The notes beneath the pieces were generated by a model. It saw nothing but the letters and a program-made list of their open reading frames with translations. It searched no databases and was not told where the DNA came from. From Nonomuraea soli (GTDB taxonomy: Bacteria; Actinomycetota; Actinomycetes; Streptosporangiales; Streptosporangiaceae): DNA of 64,000 nucleotides. This document shows, one piece after another, positions 54,626 through 63,959 of the stretch. Made by a program: the position numbers and the translations under genes. Positions within the stretch are counted from its first letter, which is position 1; the number at the start of each line of letters is the position of its first letter. Location: assembly GCF_013761175.1 (NCBI RefSeq), contig NZ_JACDUR010000001.1, positions 372,001 through 436,000 on the forward strand, in the 5' to 3' direction.

Positions 54626-55879
54626 CTAGCGCAGCACCCGGTAGAGGGCGCTGGTGAGCGAGGCGTTGGCGTCGTCCTGGTCGACCGACCACATCATCGA
54701 CCCGCCGAGCCCCCTGGCCCTGATGTACAGCGCCTTCTCGGTGACGGTCGTGGGGTCGTCGTAGGACCAGAACTGCGTGCCGTCGTACAGCCACACCGCT
54801 CCGGTCCGCAGGTCGCGGTACCTCTTGCCGGGCTTGGTCAGCAGGTCCTTGTAGTCCTCCGACCCCGCCTCCCACTTGCCGGGCGCCGCGCCCGTGGCGG
54901 GCTGGTAGACGCCGTCGCCGCGCGGTCCCGGCGGGACGCCGGTCCAGCCCTTGCCGTACGCGGGCACGCCCGCGACGAGCTTGCGGATCGGGGCGCCGCG
55001 CTGCAGGTAGTAGCCGATGGTGGAGTGCAGGCTCTCGCGGATGTCGTTGGGGTCGCGCCGGTCGTTGAAGAGGTTGGCGTGGTGCCCGGTGATCTTGTCC
55101 CATGGCCCGTGCAGGTCGTAGCCCTGGACGGTGGCGTAGTCGAACAGCTTGAAGAGCTTGCGCACCTCGAAGCCGGCGTCGATGACGCGCTCGGCGGCGG
55201 GCAGGAAGGCGGTGAGGAGCTGGCCGCGCTTGTAGGCGTCGAGCTGGCTGCGCAGTTCGGTGACGAACGCGGTGAAGTTCTGCTTGTCCTCGGGCCTGAT
55301 CACGTTGCCGGCGTTGCCGGGGTAGCCGGGCCACTCCCAGTCGAGGTCGATGCCGTCGAAGACGCCTGCGCCGGCGCCCTCGGGCAGGCCGGGCAGGTTG
55401 CCGCGCAGCCACAGGTCGATGCACGACTTGGCGAGCTTGGTGCGCGACTCGGGGGTGAGCACGGCGTCGGAGAAGTGCGCGGAGCCGGTCCAGCCGCCCA
55501 GGGAGATGAGCACCTTCAGGTTGGGGTGCTTGGCCTTCAGCTTGCGCAACTGGTTCATGTTGCCGTTGAGCGCCTGGCCGGGCTCGTCGGCCACGCCGTC
55601 CACGCTCTGCTCGGCGGGCACGGGGCGCTGCCAGTCGGCCCACGCGTCGGCCGAGTAGCACTCGGCGTTGGCGTTGACGAATCCGAACGCGTAGTTGATG
55701 TGCGTGAGCTTCCTGGCCGCTCCGCTGGCCTCCATGTCCTTGACGTGGAAGTTGCGGCCGTAGATTCCCCACTGGATGAAGTAGGCGACACGTTTGAAGT
55801 CGGAATGGGCCTCAGCCGGCACGGCCAGCATCGACATGCCGAGTAAGAGGGAGGAGAGGGCGAGAACGACCTTCTTCAC
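54626..55879 (-). CDS. Secreted GH18 chitinase
   Basis: 417 residues. Signal peptide (VVLALSSLLLGMSMLAVPAEA), then a catalytic GH18 barrel: VAYFIQWGIYGRNFHVKD, KVLISLGGWTGSAHFSD, the active-site motif FDGIDLDWEWP with catalytic Glu, QGYDLHGPWD, and WSYDDPTTVTEKA with final GGSMMWSVDQDD. No carbohydrate-binding module. Cleaves chitin outside the cell. GTG 55879 has GGAG 8 nt upstream. A perfect 27-bp palindrome lies 20 bp ahead of the start. Confidence 0.96.
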   Translation of the reverse strand: MKKVVLALSSLLLGMSMLAVPAEAHSDFKRVAYFIQWGIYGRNFHVKDMEASGAARKLTHINYAFGFVNANAECYSADAWADWQRPVPAEQSVDGVADEPGQALNGNMNQLRKLKAKHPNLKVLISLGGWTGSAHFSDAVLTPESRTKLAKSCIDLWLRGNLPGLPEGAGAGVFDGIDLDWEWPGYPGNAGNVIRPEDKQNFTAFVTELRSQLDAYKRGQLLTAFLPAAERVIDAGFEVRKLFKLFDYATVQGYDLHGPWDKITGHHANLFNDRRDPNDIRESLHSTIGYYLQRGAPIRKLVAGVPAYGKGWTGVPPGPRGDGVYQPATGAAPGKWEAGSEDYKDLLTKPGKRYRDLRTGAVWLYDGTQFWSYDDPTTVTEKALYIRARGLGGSMMWSVDQDDANASLTSALYRVLR

Positions 55880-55899
55880 AGGGCGACTCCGGGGGGCTG

Positions 55900-55926
55900 A
55901 ACTTATAGGAAACTTTCCTATAAGTT
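55900..55926. promoter_or_regulatory. Perfect 27-bp palindrome (chitinase operator)
   Basis: AACTTATAGGAAA, one base, then its exact complement TTTCCTATAAGTT. It contains TATAAG on the minus strand, a likely -10 for the chitinase gene. GGAAA-N-TTTCC cores are typical of ROK-family sugar repressors, so induction by chitin-derived sugars is a reasonable inference; no ROK gene is in the window. Confidence 0.8.
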
Positions 55927-55984
55927 GCCCGGATAGTAGGACGGGCGGATCTCGCAGTCAATGGCAGGCGGCACACTGGAAGGC

Positions 55985-57202
55985 GTGCCTTCCACCCTTC
56001 CCGACGGCGATCCGGTCCCCGCTTCGGGCGAATTGTCCGAGAGCGCGCTTGCCGTCCTGGGCGAGCGCCCGTTCGGCTTCTACGTCCACGTGCCGTTCTG
56101 CGTGACCCGCTGCGGCTACTGCGACTTCAACACCTACACCGCCTCCGAGCTCGGGCCGGGCGCCTCGCAGCGCGACTACGCCGACACCGCCGTCGAGGAG
56201 GTACGGCTGGCGCGCAGGGTGCTGGGCGAGGCGGATCTGCCCGTGAGCACGATCTTCTTCGGCGGCGGCACCCCCACCCTGCTGCCCGCCGACGACCTGG
56301 GCAGGATCCTGGCCGCGATCGACGCCGAGTTCGGCATCGCGCCGGGCGCCGAGGTGACCACGGAGGCCAATCCCGAGTCGGTCGACCCCGCCTATCTCGA
56401 GACGCTCAGGAGCCGCGGCTTCAACCGGGTCAGCTTCGGCATGCAGAGCGCGCGGGAGCACGTGCTGAAGGTGCTCGACCGCCACCACACCCCCGGACGC
56501 GCCGCGCAAGCCGTACGGGAGGCCCACGAGGCCGGGTTCGAGCACGTCAACCTCGACCTCATCTACAGCACGCCCGGCGAGTCCGACGACGACTGGCGGG
56601 CCTCGCTGGAGGCGGCCATCGCCGCCGGGCCCGACCACGTCTCGGCCTACGCCCTGATCGTCGAGGAGGGCACGCGGCTGGCGGCCCGCATCAAGCGCGG
56701 CGAGCTGCCGATGCCCGACGACGACGCGGCGGCCGACCGCTACCTGATGGCCGACGAGCTGCTGAGCCAGGCCGGGTTCACCTGGTACGAGGTGTCCAAC
56801 TGGGCGACCTCGCAGGAGGCGCGGTGCGCGCACAACCTGCTCTACTGGACGGGCGGCGACTGGTGGGGCGTCGGCCCCGGCGCGCACAGCCACGTCGGCG
56901 GCACCCGCTGGTGGAACGTCAAGCACCCCGCCGCCTACGCCAGGCGGCTGGCCGAGGGCTCCTCGCCCGCCCACGCCCGCGAGGAACTGTCGGGCGACGA
57001 CCGTGAGGTGGAGCGGCTCATGCTGGAGCTGCGCCTCGACACCGGATACCCGCTGGCCGACGTCAAGCCCTCGGTCCGTACGGCTGTCGCGAGCGCGCTG
57101 GGTGACGGGCTGCTGGAGACGGAGGCGTTCAAGCGGGGGCGCATGGTGCTCACGCTGCGCGGCCGCCTCCTGGCCGACGCCCTCATCCGCGACCTGGCCT
57201 GA
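55985..57202 (+). CDS. hemW: Heme chaperone HemW
   Basis: 405 residues from GTG 55985 (PSTLPDGDPVPASGEL matches relatives' starts; ATG 55961 would add eight residues). Radical SAM site CVTRCGYC (Cys39, 43, 46) in FYVHVPFCVTRCGYCDFNTY, GGGTPT, then NRVSFGMQSAREHVL and the HemW C-terminal domain (HNLLYWTGGDWWGVGPGAHS). The extra Cys of coproporphyrinogen dehydrogenase HemN (CxxxCxxCxC) is absent, fitting HemW, which inserts heme into targets. Confidence 0.95.
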   Translation: MPSTLPDGDPVPASGELSESALAVLGERPFGFYVHVPFCVTRCGYCDFNTYTASELGPGASQRDYADTAVEEVRLARRVLGEADLPVSTIFFGGGTPTLLPADDLGRILAAIDAEFGIAPGAEVTTEANPESVDPAYLETLRSRGFNRVSFGMQSAREHVLKVLDRHHTPGRAAQAVREAHEAGFEHVNLDLIYSTPGESDDDWRASLEAAIAAGPDHVSAYALIVEEGTRLAARIKRGELPMPDDDAAADRYLMADELLSQAGFTWYEVSNWATSQEARCAHNLLYWTGGDWWGVGPGAHSHVGGTRWWNVKHPAAYARRLAEGSSPAHAREELSGDDREVERLMLELRLDTGYPLADVKPSVRTAVASALGDGLLETEAFKRGRMVLTLRGRLLADALIRDLA

Positions 57203-57213
57203 CATCCTGGCGC

Positions 57214-57238
57214 AGGCCGTCCGTGGAGAGGACGGCCT
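57214..57238. terminator. Bidirectional hairpin between hemW and DUF4870 gene
   Basis: AGGCCGTCC (57214-57222) and GGACGGCCT (57230-57238) pair perfectly around a 7-nt loop between two convergent genes. Confidence 0.8.
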
Positions 57239-57247
57239 ACCGCCCGG

Positions 57248-57955
57248 TCAGCTGACCATCCGGATCGCGAACGGGTAGCGGTAGTTCTCGCCCCGGTTCG
57301 CCGCCATCGCCGCCATGATCTCGAAGATCAGCGCACCGATCCAGACCACGACGATCAGCACGAAGCCGATCAGCACGAACATCAGCACCCAGCTGATCAT
57401 GTAGGCGATGAAGAACGTGATCTGGAAGTTGAGCGCCTCGGCCGACTGGTCGCGCACGTAGGGCGACTGGTCCTTCTTGATGAAGTAGATGATCAGCGGG
57501 CCGATGAAGCCGGTGAAGATGCCCAGGAGGTGCGCCAGCATCGCCATCGAGGTGTCGTCGGTGCCGGGACGCGGACCGTAGCGGCCGGGAACGTGCGGCT
57601 GCGCGGCGTAGTGGCCCGGCTGCTGGTAGCCCTGGGGGTACCCAGGCTGCTGGTAACCCTGCTGGTAGCCGGGTTGCTGATACCCGGGCTGCTGATAGCC
57701 GGGCTGCTGGTATCCGGCGGGCATCGACGGCGGCTGGCCGTACCCGTATCCGGGCTGCTGGTAGCCCGGCTGCGGTTGCTGGTGACCCGACGGGTAACCC
57801 GGCTGCTGGTAGCCGGGCGGGGCCGAAGGCGGCTGGCCGTAGCCGTACCCCTGCTGCGGGCCCGAGCCGGGCGGGGGCGGCGGGTAGCCCTGCTCGGGCT
57901 GAGGATCGGAGTTCGGGATGCGCCGGGTGGCGTCGTCGTCCGAGGGCTGACTCAT
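57248..57955 (-). CDS. DUF4870 membrane protein with Tyr/Gln/Pro-rich tail
   Basis: 235 residues. The first 130 residues are repetitive (GYQQPGYQQ, YGYGQPPS), low-complexity and probably cytoplasmic; the rest is DUF4870 with three to four helices: MAMLAHLLGIFTGFIGPLII, YVRDQSAEALNFQITFFIAY and LIGFVLIVVVWIGALIFEIM. The pattern of a disordered tyrosine-rich tail on a small membrane domain is common in actinobacteria; function unknown. Its gene is 9 bp downstream of DUF3097. Confidence 0.88.
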   Translation of the reverse strand: MSQPSDDDATRRIPNSDPQPEQGYPPPPPGSGPQQGYGYGQPPSAPPGYQQPGYPSGHQQPQPGYQQPGYGYGQPPSMPAGYQQPGYQQPGYQQPGYQQGYQQPGYPQGYQQPGHYAAQPHVPGRYGPRPGTDDTSMAMLAHLLGIFTGFIGPLIIYFIKKDQSPYVRDQSAEALNFQITFFIAYMISWVLMFVLIGFVLIVVVWIGALIFEIMAAMAANRGENYRYPFAIRMVS

Positions 57956-57964
57956 GAAACGAGG

Positions 57965-58789
57965 CTAGTCGGACTCACCGGGATTAGTCACGAAGTCGAT
58001 GAGCTCCTCCACCCGCCCCAGCAGTTCGGGTTCGAGGTCCGCGAACGTCGACACGCTCCCGAGGATGCGCCTCCACGCGTCGGCCGGCTCCATGCGCCAG
58101 CCCAGCGCGGCGATGACGCCTTCCTTCCACGGCACCCCGCGCGGCACCACGGGCCAGGCGGGGATGCGCAGCACCGAGGGTTTGACCGCCTGCCAGATGT
58201 CGACGAACGGATGCCCGACCACCAGCACGTGCGGCGAGGTGACCTGCGCGGCGATGCGGCTCTCCTTCGAGCCCGCCACCAGGTGGTCGACGAGCACCCC
58301 GAGCCGCCGTCCGGGGCCGGGCTCGAACTCCTCGACGATGGCGGGCAGGTCGTCGACACCCTCCAGGTACTCGACCACCACGCCTTCGACGCGCAGGTCG
58401 TGGCCCCAGATCTTCTCGACCAGCGCCGCGTCGTGCACGCCTTCGACGTAGATGCGGCTCTCGCGCGCGACCCGCGCCCGCAGCCCCTCCACGGCGATGG
58501 ACCCGGACGCGCTGCGCAGCGTGCCCTTCTGGGCTTGCGCGGCGGGGCGGACCAGCGTCACCGTCTTGCCCTCCAACAGGAAGGCCGCGGGCGCCAGAGG
58601 GAAGAGCCGGCGTTTGCCGAAGCGGTCCTCGAGGGTGACGGCCTCCTTGTCGCAGGCCACGATCGCGCCGCAGAACCCGCTGTCGGCGTCTTCCACCACC
58701 AGGTCGAGCTCGGCGGGAACCTGGGGGATCTTGCCCTTCATAGGCCTGCGCCAGTTTCCCGCGAGCACGTCTCCGTCGTAGCGACTCAC
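57965..58789 (-). CDS. DUF3097 family protein
   Basis: 274 residues from GTG 58789. Conserved blocks AELDLVVEDADSGFCGAIV, VTLEDRFGKRRLFPLAPAAF, RIYVEGVHDAALVEKIWG, VVVEYLEGVDDLPAIV and LGVLVDHLVAGSKESRIAAQ identify DUF3097; the VEGVHDAALV/GVLVDHLVAGSKES part resembles a TOPRIM-like fold. It is typically found near hemW in actinobacteria, as here. Function unknown. The GTG overlaps the stop of the upstream gene by 4 nt. Confidence 0.92.
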   Translation of the reverse strand: MSRYDGDVLAGNWRRPMKGKIPQVPAELDLVVEDADSGFCGAIVACDKEAVTLEDRFGKRRLFPLAPAAFLLEGKTVTLVRPAAQAQKGTLRSASGSIAVEGLRARVARESRIYVEGVHDAALVEKIWGHDLRVEGVVVEYLEGVDDLPAIVEEFEPGPGRRLGVLVDHLVAGSKESRIAAQVTSPHVLVVGHPFVDIWQAVKPSVLRIPAWPVVPRGVPWKEGVIAALGWRMEPADAWRRILGSVSTFADLEPELLGRVEELIDFVTNPGESD

Positions 58790-59535
58790 ATCCGGGACGG
58801 TAGCAAACGCCTGCGCGCCGCGCGCCGCCGTACGACCACCAAGATCGTCGTGGCGAGGCCGACGGCCAGGCCCGCGCCGCACAGGATCAGCATCATGCCG
58901 GTCCCGGACACGACACCCGTCAGCGGTGCGCCGATGCCGAACCGCGAGGCGCCCTGCTCCTGCCCCGTGGTGCACAGGAACTGGTAGTCGCCCGCCGACG
59001 GCACGGTGATCGTGGCCAGCCGCTCCCAGGTCAGCCCGTTGAGCGTGATGGTCTGGGAGCCGCCGGCCCGCTCCAGCCTGGCCGCGCCGAGGCTCTTGCA
59101 GGAGTAGTCGGTGTTGGGCCCGCTGTAATACAGCACGGCTTCCTGCGCCGGGTCGAGGCGCACGGTGGCGGTCTCACCGGCGACGAAGGTACGGCTCGGC
59201 GCCGCGCTGGTGATGCCGCCGACCACGCCGGAGAAGAAGACGCCGACGCCGACGGCCACGCACACCACGGCGATCGCCCACGCGCCGCCCACCCACCACA
59301 GCGACGGGCGGACCCTGGGCGCGGGAGGCGGCGGTTGCGGCGCCCACTGCCGCGGCGGGCCGTACTGGGCCGGCTGGTAGGGGTAGGAGGGCGGCTGCTG
59401 TTGATACTGGGGCAGCCCCTGAGGCGGCGGGGAATACGGGCCGGGTTGCTGCCAGGGCGGGGGAGCAGGGGGCAGATCGTCCCTGGACACGCGCCTGGTC
59501 GGATCGTCGGGCGGGGTCGGGGAGTCGGCTGTCAT
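58786..59535 (-). CDS. Pro-rich single- or double-pass membrane protein
   Basis: 249 residues from ATG 59535. Pro/Gln-rich cytoplasmic tail (about 1-80), helix AWAIAVVCVAVGVGVFFSG, an extracytoplasmic domain of about 110 residues with cysteines in TDYSCKSLG and YQFLCTTG (likely disulfide), a second helix (MMLILCGAGLAVGLATTILV) and a basic end (RRRAARRR). The external part reads like a beta-sandwich. No family named. Translationally coupled to DUF3097. Confidence 0.75.
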   Translation of the reverse strand: MTADSPTPPDDPTRRVSRDDLPPAPPPWQQPGPYSPPPQGLPQYQQQPPSYPYQPAQYGPPRQWAPQPPPPAPRVRPSLWWVGGAWAIAVVCVAVGVGVFFSGVVGGITSAAPSRTFVAGETATVRLDPAQEAVLYYSGPNTDYSCKSLGAARLERAGGSQTITLNGLTWERLATITVPSAGDYQFLCTTGQEQGASRFGIGAPLTGVVSGTGMMLILCGAGLAVGLATTILVVVRRRAARRRLLPSRM

Positions 59536-59609
59536 AGTCAGCAGTCTGACCTCCCCGCAGGCCGCCCGCCACCTCGGGTTATCGCACCTTGCAGGCGAGA
59601 GCCGTACAC

Positions 59610-59636
59610 TTGGCACTCGGGAACACAGAGTGCCAG
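59610..59636 (+). promoter_or_regulatory. CIRCE element upstream of hrcA
   Basis: TTGGCACTC-N9-GAGTGCCAG, matching the HrcA operator TTAGCACTC-N9-GAGTGCTAA with compensating changes in both arms. TACACT (59605-59610) just upstream can serve as -10, so HrcA represses its own operon. Confidence 0.92.
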
Positions 59637-59675
59637 ATCTGACGTTTTCCGAAGAGCAACACAGGAGGTGAGCAC

Positions 59676-60695
59676 GTGCTCGACGACAGGAAGCTCGCAG
59701 TGCTCCGCGCCATAGTCGAAGATTACGTGTCCACCAACGAACCGGTGGGCTCCAAGGCGCTGGCCGAGCGTCACAATCTCAACGTCTCCCCGGCCACGAT
59801 CCGCAACGACATGGCGGTGCTGGAGGAGCAGGGCTACATCGCCCAGCCCCACACCAGCGCCGGGCGTGTGCCGACCGACAAGGGCTACCGGCTCTTCGTC
59901 GACCGGCTCTCGCAGGTCAAGCCGCTGTCGTCGGCCGAGCGGCGGGCGATCGAGACCTTCCTGGTGGGCGCGGTCGACCTCGACGATGTGGTCACCCGCA
60001 CCGTGCGGCTGCTCGCGCAGCTGACCAGGCAGGTCGCCGTGGTGCAGTACCCGACCCTGACCCGCTCGACGGTCCGCCACGTCGAGCTGGTGCCGTTGAG
60101 CGAGCGCCGGGTCATGCTGGTGCTCATCACCAACACCGGGCGGGTCGAGCAGCGTGTCATCGAGCTGCACGAGGTCGCCGACGACGCGCGGATCGCGCAC
60201 CTGCGCGCCGTGCTCAACGCCTGTCTCGACGGATGCGGCCTCAGCAGCGTCCCCGAGCTGGTGGCCGACCTGCCCGAGCGGGTCCCGGCCGAAGACCGGC
60301 CCATGGCGGCCACCATCCTCTCCGTCCTCCTGGAGACCCTGGTCGAACGGCACGACGAGAAGATCGTCTTCGCCGGTGCGGCCAACCTGGCGGGCGCCGA
60401 CTTCAGCAGCGGGCTGCGCGACGTGCTGGAGGCTCTCGAAGAACAGGTCGTGCTCATGCGGCTGCTCGGCGAGACATCGCCCGACACGCCCGCGGCGCTG
60501 ACCGTGCGCATCGGATCCGAAAACCCCTACAGCGGCCTCCGCGGCACATCCATCGTGGCTACCGGCTATGGTTCAGGCGACAGGCAGCTCGCCCGGCTGG
60601 GCGTTCTCGGCCCCACCCGCATGGACTATCCCGTCACGATGGGCGCCGTGCGCGCCGTGGCTCGCTACGTCAGCCAGATCCTGGCTGCTTCATAA
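59676..60695 (+). CDS. hrcA: Heat-inducible transcription repressor HrcA
   Basis: 339 residues. Winged helix at the start ([58 protein letters not shown]) and the GAF-like HrcA domain to [21 protein letters not shown] end. GTG 59676 has a perfect AGGAGGTGA 5 nt upstream. It binds CIRCE at 59610 and probably sites before groESL elsewhere. dnaJ follows after 11 bp. Confidence 0.97.
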   Translation: MLDDRKLAVLRAIVEDYVSTNEPVGSKALAERHNLNVSPATIRNDMAVLEEQGYIAQPHTSAGRVPTDKGYRLFVDRLSQVKPLSSAERRAIETFLVGAVDLDDVVTRTVRLLAQLTRQVAVVQYPTLTRSTVRHVELVPLSERRVMLVLITNTGRVEQRVIELHEVADDARIAHLRAVLNACLDGCGLSSVPELVADLPERVPAEDRPMAATILSVLLETLVERHDEKIVFAGAANLAGADFSSGLRDVLEALEEQVVLMRLLGETSPDTPAALTVRIGSENPYSGLRGTSIVATGYGSGDRQLARLGVLGPTRMDYPVTMGAVRAVARYVSQILAAS

Positions 60696-60706
60696 GAGGT
60701 CGATAA

Positions 60707-61840
60707 GTGGCAAACAGCGACTACTACGCCACCCTCGGGGTACGGCGTGACGCCAGTCAGGACGAGATCAAGAAGGCCTACCGCCGTCTTGCCCGTGAGC
60801 TGCACCCTGACGTGAACCCGGACCCCACGACCCAGGAGCGGTTCAAGGAGATCACCCAGGCCTACGAGGTCCTGTCCGACCCGAACAAGCGCCAGATGTA
60901 CGACCTGGGCGCCGACCCCTTCCAGGGCGCCTCGGCGGGAGCGGGCGGCTTCGGTGCCGGCTTCCCGTTCAGCGACATCATGGACGCCTTCTTCGGCACC
61001 GGCGGCGGCTCGCGCGGCCCCCGCTCGCGCGCCAGGCGCGGACGCAACGCCACCATCCGGGTCGAGCTCGACCTGAAGGAGTCGGCGTTCGGCACCACCC
61101 GCGAGCTCCACGTCGACACCGCCGTGCTGTGCGAGGTGTGCTCCGGCGCGGGCACCGCCCCCGGCACCCACCCCGACACCTGCGACATGTGCAACGGGCG
61201 CGGCGAGATCCAGCAGGTCACCCGCTCCTTCCTGGGCCAGGTCATGACCTCGCGGCCGTGCCCCCAGTGCTCCGGATTCGGCAGCATCATCCGCCACCCG
61301 TGCCAGGAGTGCGCCGGCGACGGCCGTGTCCGCACCCGCCGTACGATCAAGGTCCGCATCCCCGCGGGCGTCGAGGACGGCACCCACATCCAGCTCGCCG
61401 GCGAGGGCGAGATCGGTCCCGGCGGCGGACCTCCCGGCGACCTGTTCCTCGAGATCGTCGAGCGGCCCCACGAGATCTTCGAACGGCGCGGCGACGACCT
61501 GCACTGCACCGTGCAGATCCCGATGACCGCGGCCGCGCTCGGCACCTCGCTCACCATCGAGACCCTCGACGGCCCCGAGGAGGTCGACGTACGGCCCGGC
61601 ACGCAGTCCGGACAGGTGATCACCATGTACGGCCGAGGCGTGCAGCGGCTGTCGGAGTCGGGCCGCGGCGACCTGCTCATCCACGTGAACGTGGAGACCC
61701 CCATGCGGCTGGAGCCGGCGCAGGAGGAACTCCTGCGGGAGCTGGCCAAGCTGCGCGGCGAGGAGCGGCCCCCCGGCAAGTTCGCGCCGGGGCAGCAGGG
61801 CTTCTTCTCGCGCCTGCGCGACGCGTTCAACGGCCGCTGA
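60707..61840 (+). CDS. dnaJ: Chaperone DnaJ
   Basis: 377 residues. J domain with H33PD, a Gly/Phe-rich segment ([20 protein letters not shown]), four zinc-site repeats [24 protein letters not shown] and CQECAGDG, and both C-terminal substrate-binding domains. This is the second, hrcA-linked DnaJ of actinobacteria, stimulating DnaK ATPase. GTG 60707 has AGAGGT upstream. Its stop codon lies in the first unit of a 38-bp repeat. Confidence 0.97.
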   Translation: MANSDYYATLGVRRDASQDEIKKAYRRLARELHPDVNPDPTTQERFKEITQAYEVLSDPNKRQMYDLGADPFQGASAGAGGFGAGFPFSDIMDAFFGTGGGSRGPRSRARRGRNATIRVELDLKESAFGTTRELHVDTAVLCEVCSGAGTAPGTHPDTCDMCNGRGEIQQVTRSFLGQVMTSRPCPQCSGFGSIIRHPCQECAGDGRVRTRRTIKVRIPAGVEDGTHIQLAGEGEIGPGGGPPGDLFLEIVERPHEIFERRGDDLHCTVQIPMTAAALGTSLTIETLDGPEEVDVRPGTQSGQVITMYGRGVQRLSESGRGDLLIHVNVETPMRLEPAQEELLRELAKLRGEERPPGKFAPGQQGFFSRLRDAFNGR

Positions 61841-61932
61841 CGCCTCACGCGGGCCGCCGATCCCCCACGAGACGCTGACGCCTCACGCGGGCCGCCGACC
61901 CCCTACGAGACGCTGACGCCTCACGCGGGCCA
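61836..61932 (+). repeat. 38-bp tandem repeat over the dnaJ stop
   Basis: CGCTGACGCCTCACGCGGGC recurs at 61836, 61874 and 61912 (38-bp period, about 2.5 copies). The first copy includes the dnaJ TGA. The gap to rsmE consists of little else. Confidence 0.9.
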
Positions 61933-61960
61933 CCGGCCCCTCCCATGGGACGATGACCCG

Positions 61961-62695
61961 GTGAGCGTTCCAGTCTTCCTGGCCGACCGGGCCGAGTTCG
62001 GTAAGAGCGAGATCCTCCTCGGCGGCCCGGAAGGCCGCCACGCGGCGACCGTACGGCGCCTGCGCGCGGGAGAGAGGGTCGACCTCACCGACGGCGCGGG
62101 CGCGGTGGCCGAGTGCGTCGTCGCCGAAGAACGCAAGGACTCCCTCCTGCTCGACGTGCTGAAGACCTACGACACGCCACCGCCCGGCCCCCGCCTGGTG
62201 GTCGTCCAGGGCCTGCCGAAGGGCGACCGCGGCGAACTGGCCGTGGAGATGATGACCGAGGTCGGCGTCGACGTCATCGTGCCCTGGGCGGCGGCCAGGA
62301 GCATCACCCAGTGGAAGGGCGAGCGGGCGGCCAAGGCGCTGGGCAAGTGGCGGGCCACGGCGCGGGAGGCGGGCAAGCAGGCGCGGCGCTTCCACCTTCC
62401 CGAGGTGACGGAGCAGGCCTCGACGGTCCAGGTCGTGCAGCTGCTGCGGAAGGCCGCGCTGGCCGTGGTGCTGCACGAGGAGGCCGACATGCGGCTGGCC
62501 TCGGTGGAGTTGCCCGCGGAGGGCGACATCGTGCTCGTGGTCGGGCCCGAGGGCGGCGTCGCGGGTGAGGAACTGGCGGCCTTCACCGGCCAGGCCGGGG
62601 CCGTACCCGCTCTTCTCGGCACGACGGTGCTCAGGACCTCGACGGCGGGGGTGGCGGCGGCGTCCGTGCTGCTCGCGCGCACCGGACGCTGGTAG
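61961..62695 (+). CDS. rsmE: 16S rRNA m3U1498 methyltransferase
   Basis: 244 residues. N-terminal PUA-like part (LLGGPEGRHAATVRRLRAGE) and SPOUT knot domain with VVVQGLPKGDRGELAVEMMT, VDVIVPWAAARSITQWKGER, VVGPEGGVAGEELAAF and LGTTVLRTSTAGVAA. Methylates U1498 of 16S rRNA. GTG 61961 is the start; no strong ribosome site is seen. Third gene of the hrcA-dnaJ-rsmE group. Confidence 0.95.
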   Translation: MSVPVFLADRAEFGKSEILLGGPEGRHAATVRRLRAGERVDLTDGAGAVAECVVAEERKDSLLLDVLKTYDTPPPGPRLVVVQGLPKGDRGELAVEMMTEVGVDVIVPWAAARSITQWKGERAAKALGKWRATAREAGKQARRFHLPEVTEQASTVQVVQLLRKAALAVVLHEEADMRLASVELPAEGDIVLVVGPEGGVAGEELAAFTGQAGAVPALLGTTVLRTSTAGVAAASVLLARTGRW

Positions 62696-62706
62696 ACCCC
62701 CTGACG

Positions 62707-63339
62707 TCAGCCGCTCGGCTGCACCAGGGGGCTGTAGAACTCACTCGGCTCCGGCGTCAGGGGCGGCTCCTCGGGAGGGCACTCCTCGACCGGGCACGTA
62801 GCCTCGGGCTCGACGGTCTCGCTGGGCGTGGGGGTCGGACTCTCCTCGGGGCAGTCGTCGGCCGCGTCCTGCTCCTGCGTCGGGCACGTCGGCGTCGGGC
62901 TGGCCGAGGGAGGCGACGGCTTGGTGGTCGAACCGGCCGTCTGCGGCGCCTTGACGGGCTGCGTGGGCGCGACGACCTCGGGCGTGGCCACGGAGTTGAC
63001 CGGAGGCGGGTTCTGCTCCGACTGCGTGCGCTCGGAGCGCTTGGGCCTGGAGGTGGACTCCGAGCTGGGCGTGGGTTTGACGTCGTCGGTCCAGTTCACC
63101 ACGGTGGTGACGACGCTCTCCCGCCACTCGGGGACGATCATGACGACGGAGGCGGCCACCAGCACGGCGCTCGCTCCCGCCGCACCGGCCCGCCACCAGA
63201 ACAGGTTCCTGACACCGCGCCGCGCGATGCGGTCGCGGATGATCTCGAGACCTTCGGGAGACGGAACCACCTGATCCGCCTCCGCGCGGAGTACACGGCG
63301 CAGAATGTCGCCGTGCTCGTCGGGGCGTAGGTGGCTCAT
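62707..63339 (-). CDS. Membrane partner of the ECF sigma factor (putative anti-sigma)
   Basis: 210 residues. A cytoplasmic N-terminus of about 48 residues (ILRRVLRAEADQVVPSPEGL), one helix (GAAGASAVLVAASVVMIVP), then a Pro/Ser/Thr-rich outer part with four cysteines (PTCPTQ, DDCPEE, ATCPVEECPPEEPP). The N-terminus lacks the HxxxCxxC zinc motif of ZAS anti-sigmas. Coupled to the sigma gene by 4 nt, so an anti-sigma or sensor role is likely by context only. Confidence 0.75.
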   Translation of the reverse strand: MSHLRPDEHGDILRRVLRAEADQVVPSPEGLEIIRDRIARRGVRNLFWWRAGAAGASAVLVAASVVMIVPEWRESVVTTVVNWTDDVKPTPSSESTSRPKRSERTQSEQNPPPVNSVATPEVVAPTQPVKAPQTAGSTTKPSPPSASPTPTCPTQEQDAADDCPEESPTPTPSETVEPEATCPVEECPPEEPPLTPEPSEFYSPLVQPSG

Positions 63340-63959
63340 GTGAGGTTCTCCAGGACGGAACGCAGGGCTGCCATGCCACGTGCGGTGTGGCTCTTGACCG
63401 CCCCCTTGCTGATGCCCATGGCATGGGCGATCTCAGCTTCTGACAGGTCCCCGTAATACCGCAGGACCAGGGCCTCCCGCTGCCGGGCAGGCAGCGAACG
63501 CAGGGCCTCGATGACGGCTGAGCGCTCCAGCTCGCCGATGGCGCCGTTCTCGGCGCTCGGCGCGTCGGGCATGCCCTTGGGTGCGTACTTCTCGACGACC
63601 GCGCGGTGACGCAGCACGGAACGGGACCGGTTGACGACGGATTGTCGCAGGTAGGCCAGTGCCTTGTCGGGGTCACGGAGGCGGCGCCACGCCCCGTGCA
63701 GGGCCACGAAGGCGTCCTGCACGACTTCCTCCGCGGTCGCTATGTCGCGCACGAGCAACACAGCGAGACGCACTAATGACCGAAAGTGTGCGCTGTAGAG
63801 CGCGGTCACGGCCATGTCGGCGTCCCAACCGACGGGCACCGCTCCCAACGACCTGTCGGCCAGCAGGGTTTCGGTGGTCACATCAGTGGGACGCGCGGCC
63901 TTCCCAGAGGGTTTACGCTCATCTGGTCCAAGCGGCTTTCCTGGTTCCTTAGGGTGCAT
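63336..63959 (-). CDS. SigE-family ECF RNA polymerase sigma factor
   Basis: 207 residues. A charged N-terminal extension of about 48 residues, then region 2 (LYSAHFRSLVRLAVLLVRDI, AEEVVQDAFVALHGAW) and region 4 (LPARQREALVLRYYGDLSEA, then GISKGAVKSHTARGMAALR). The MTALYSAHFRSL/LVRLAVLLVRD start and SHTARGM end match the actinobacterial SigE (SigE70) group. Directs RNA polymerase to a small regulon; stimulus unknown. The downstream membrane gene overlaps by 4 nt. Confidence 0.92.
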   Translation of the reverse strand: MHPKEPGKPLGPDERKPSGKAARPTDVTTETLLADRSLGAVPVGWDADMAVTALYSAHFRSLVRLAVLLVRDIATAEEVVQDAFVALHGAWRRLRDPDKALAYLRQSVVNRSRSVLRHRAVVEKYAPKGMPDAPSAENGAIGELERSAVIEALRSLPARQREALVLRYYGDLSEAEIAHAMGISKGAVKSHTARGMAALRSVLENLT

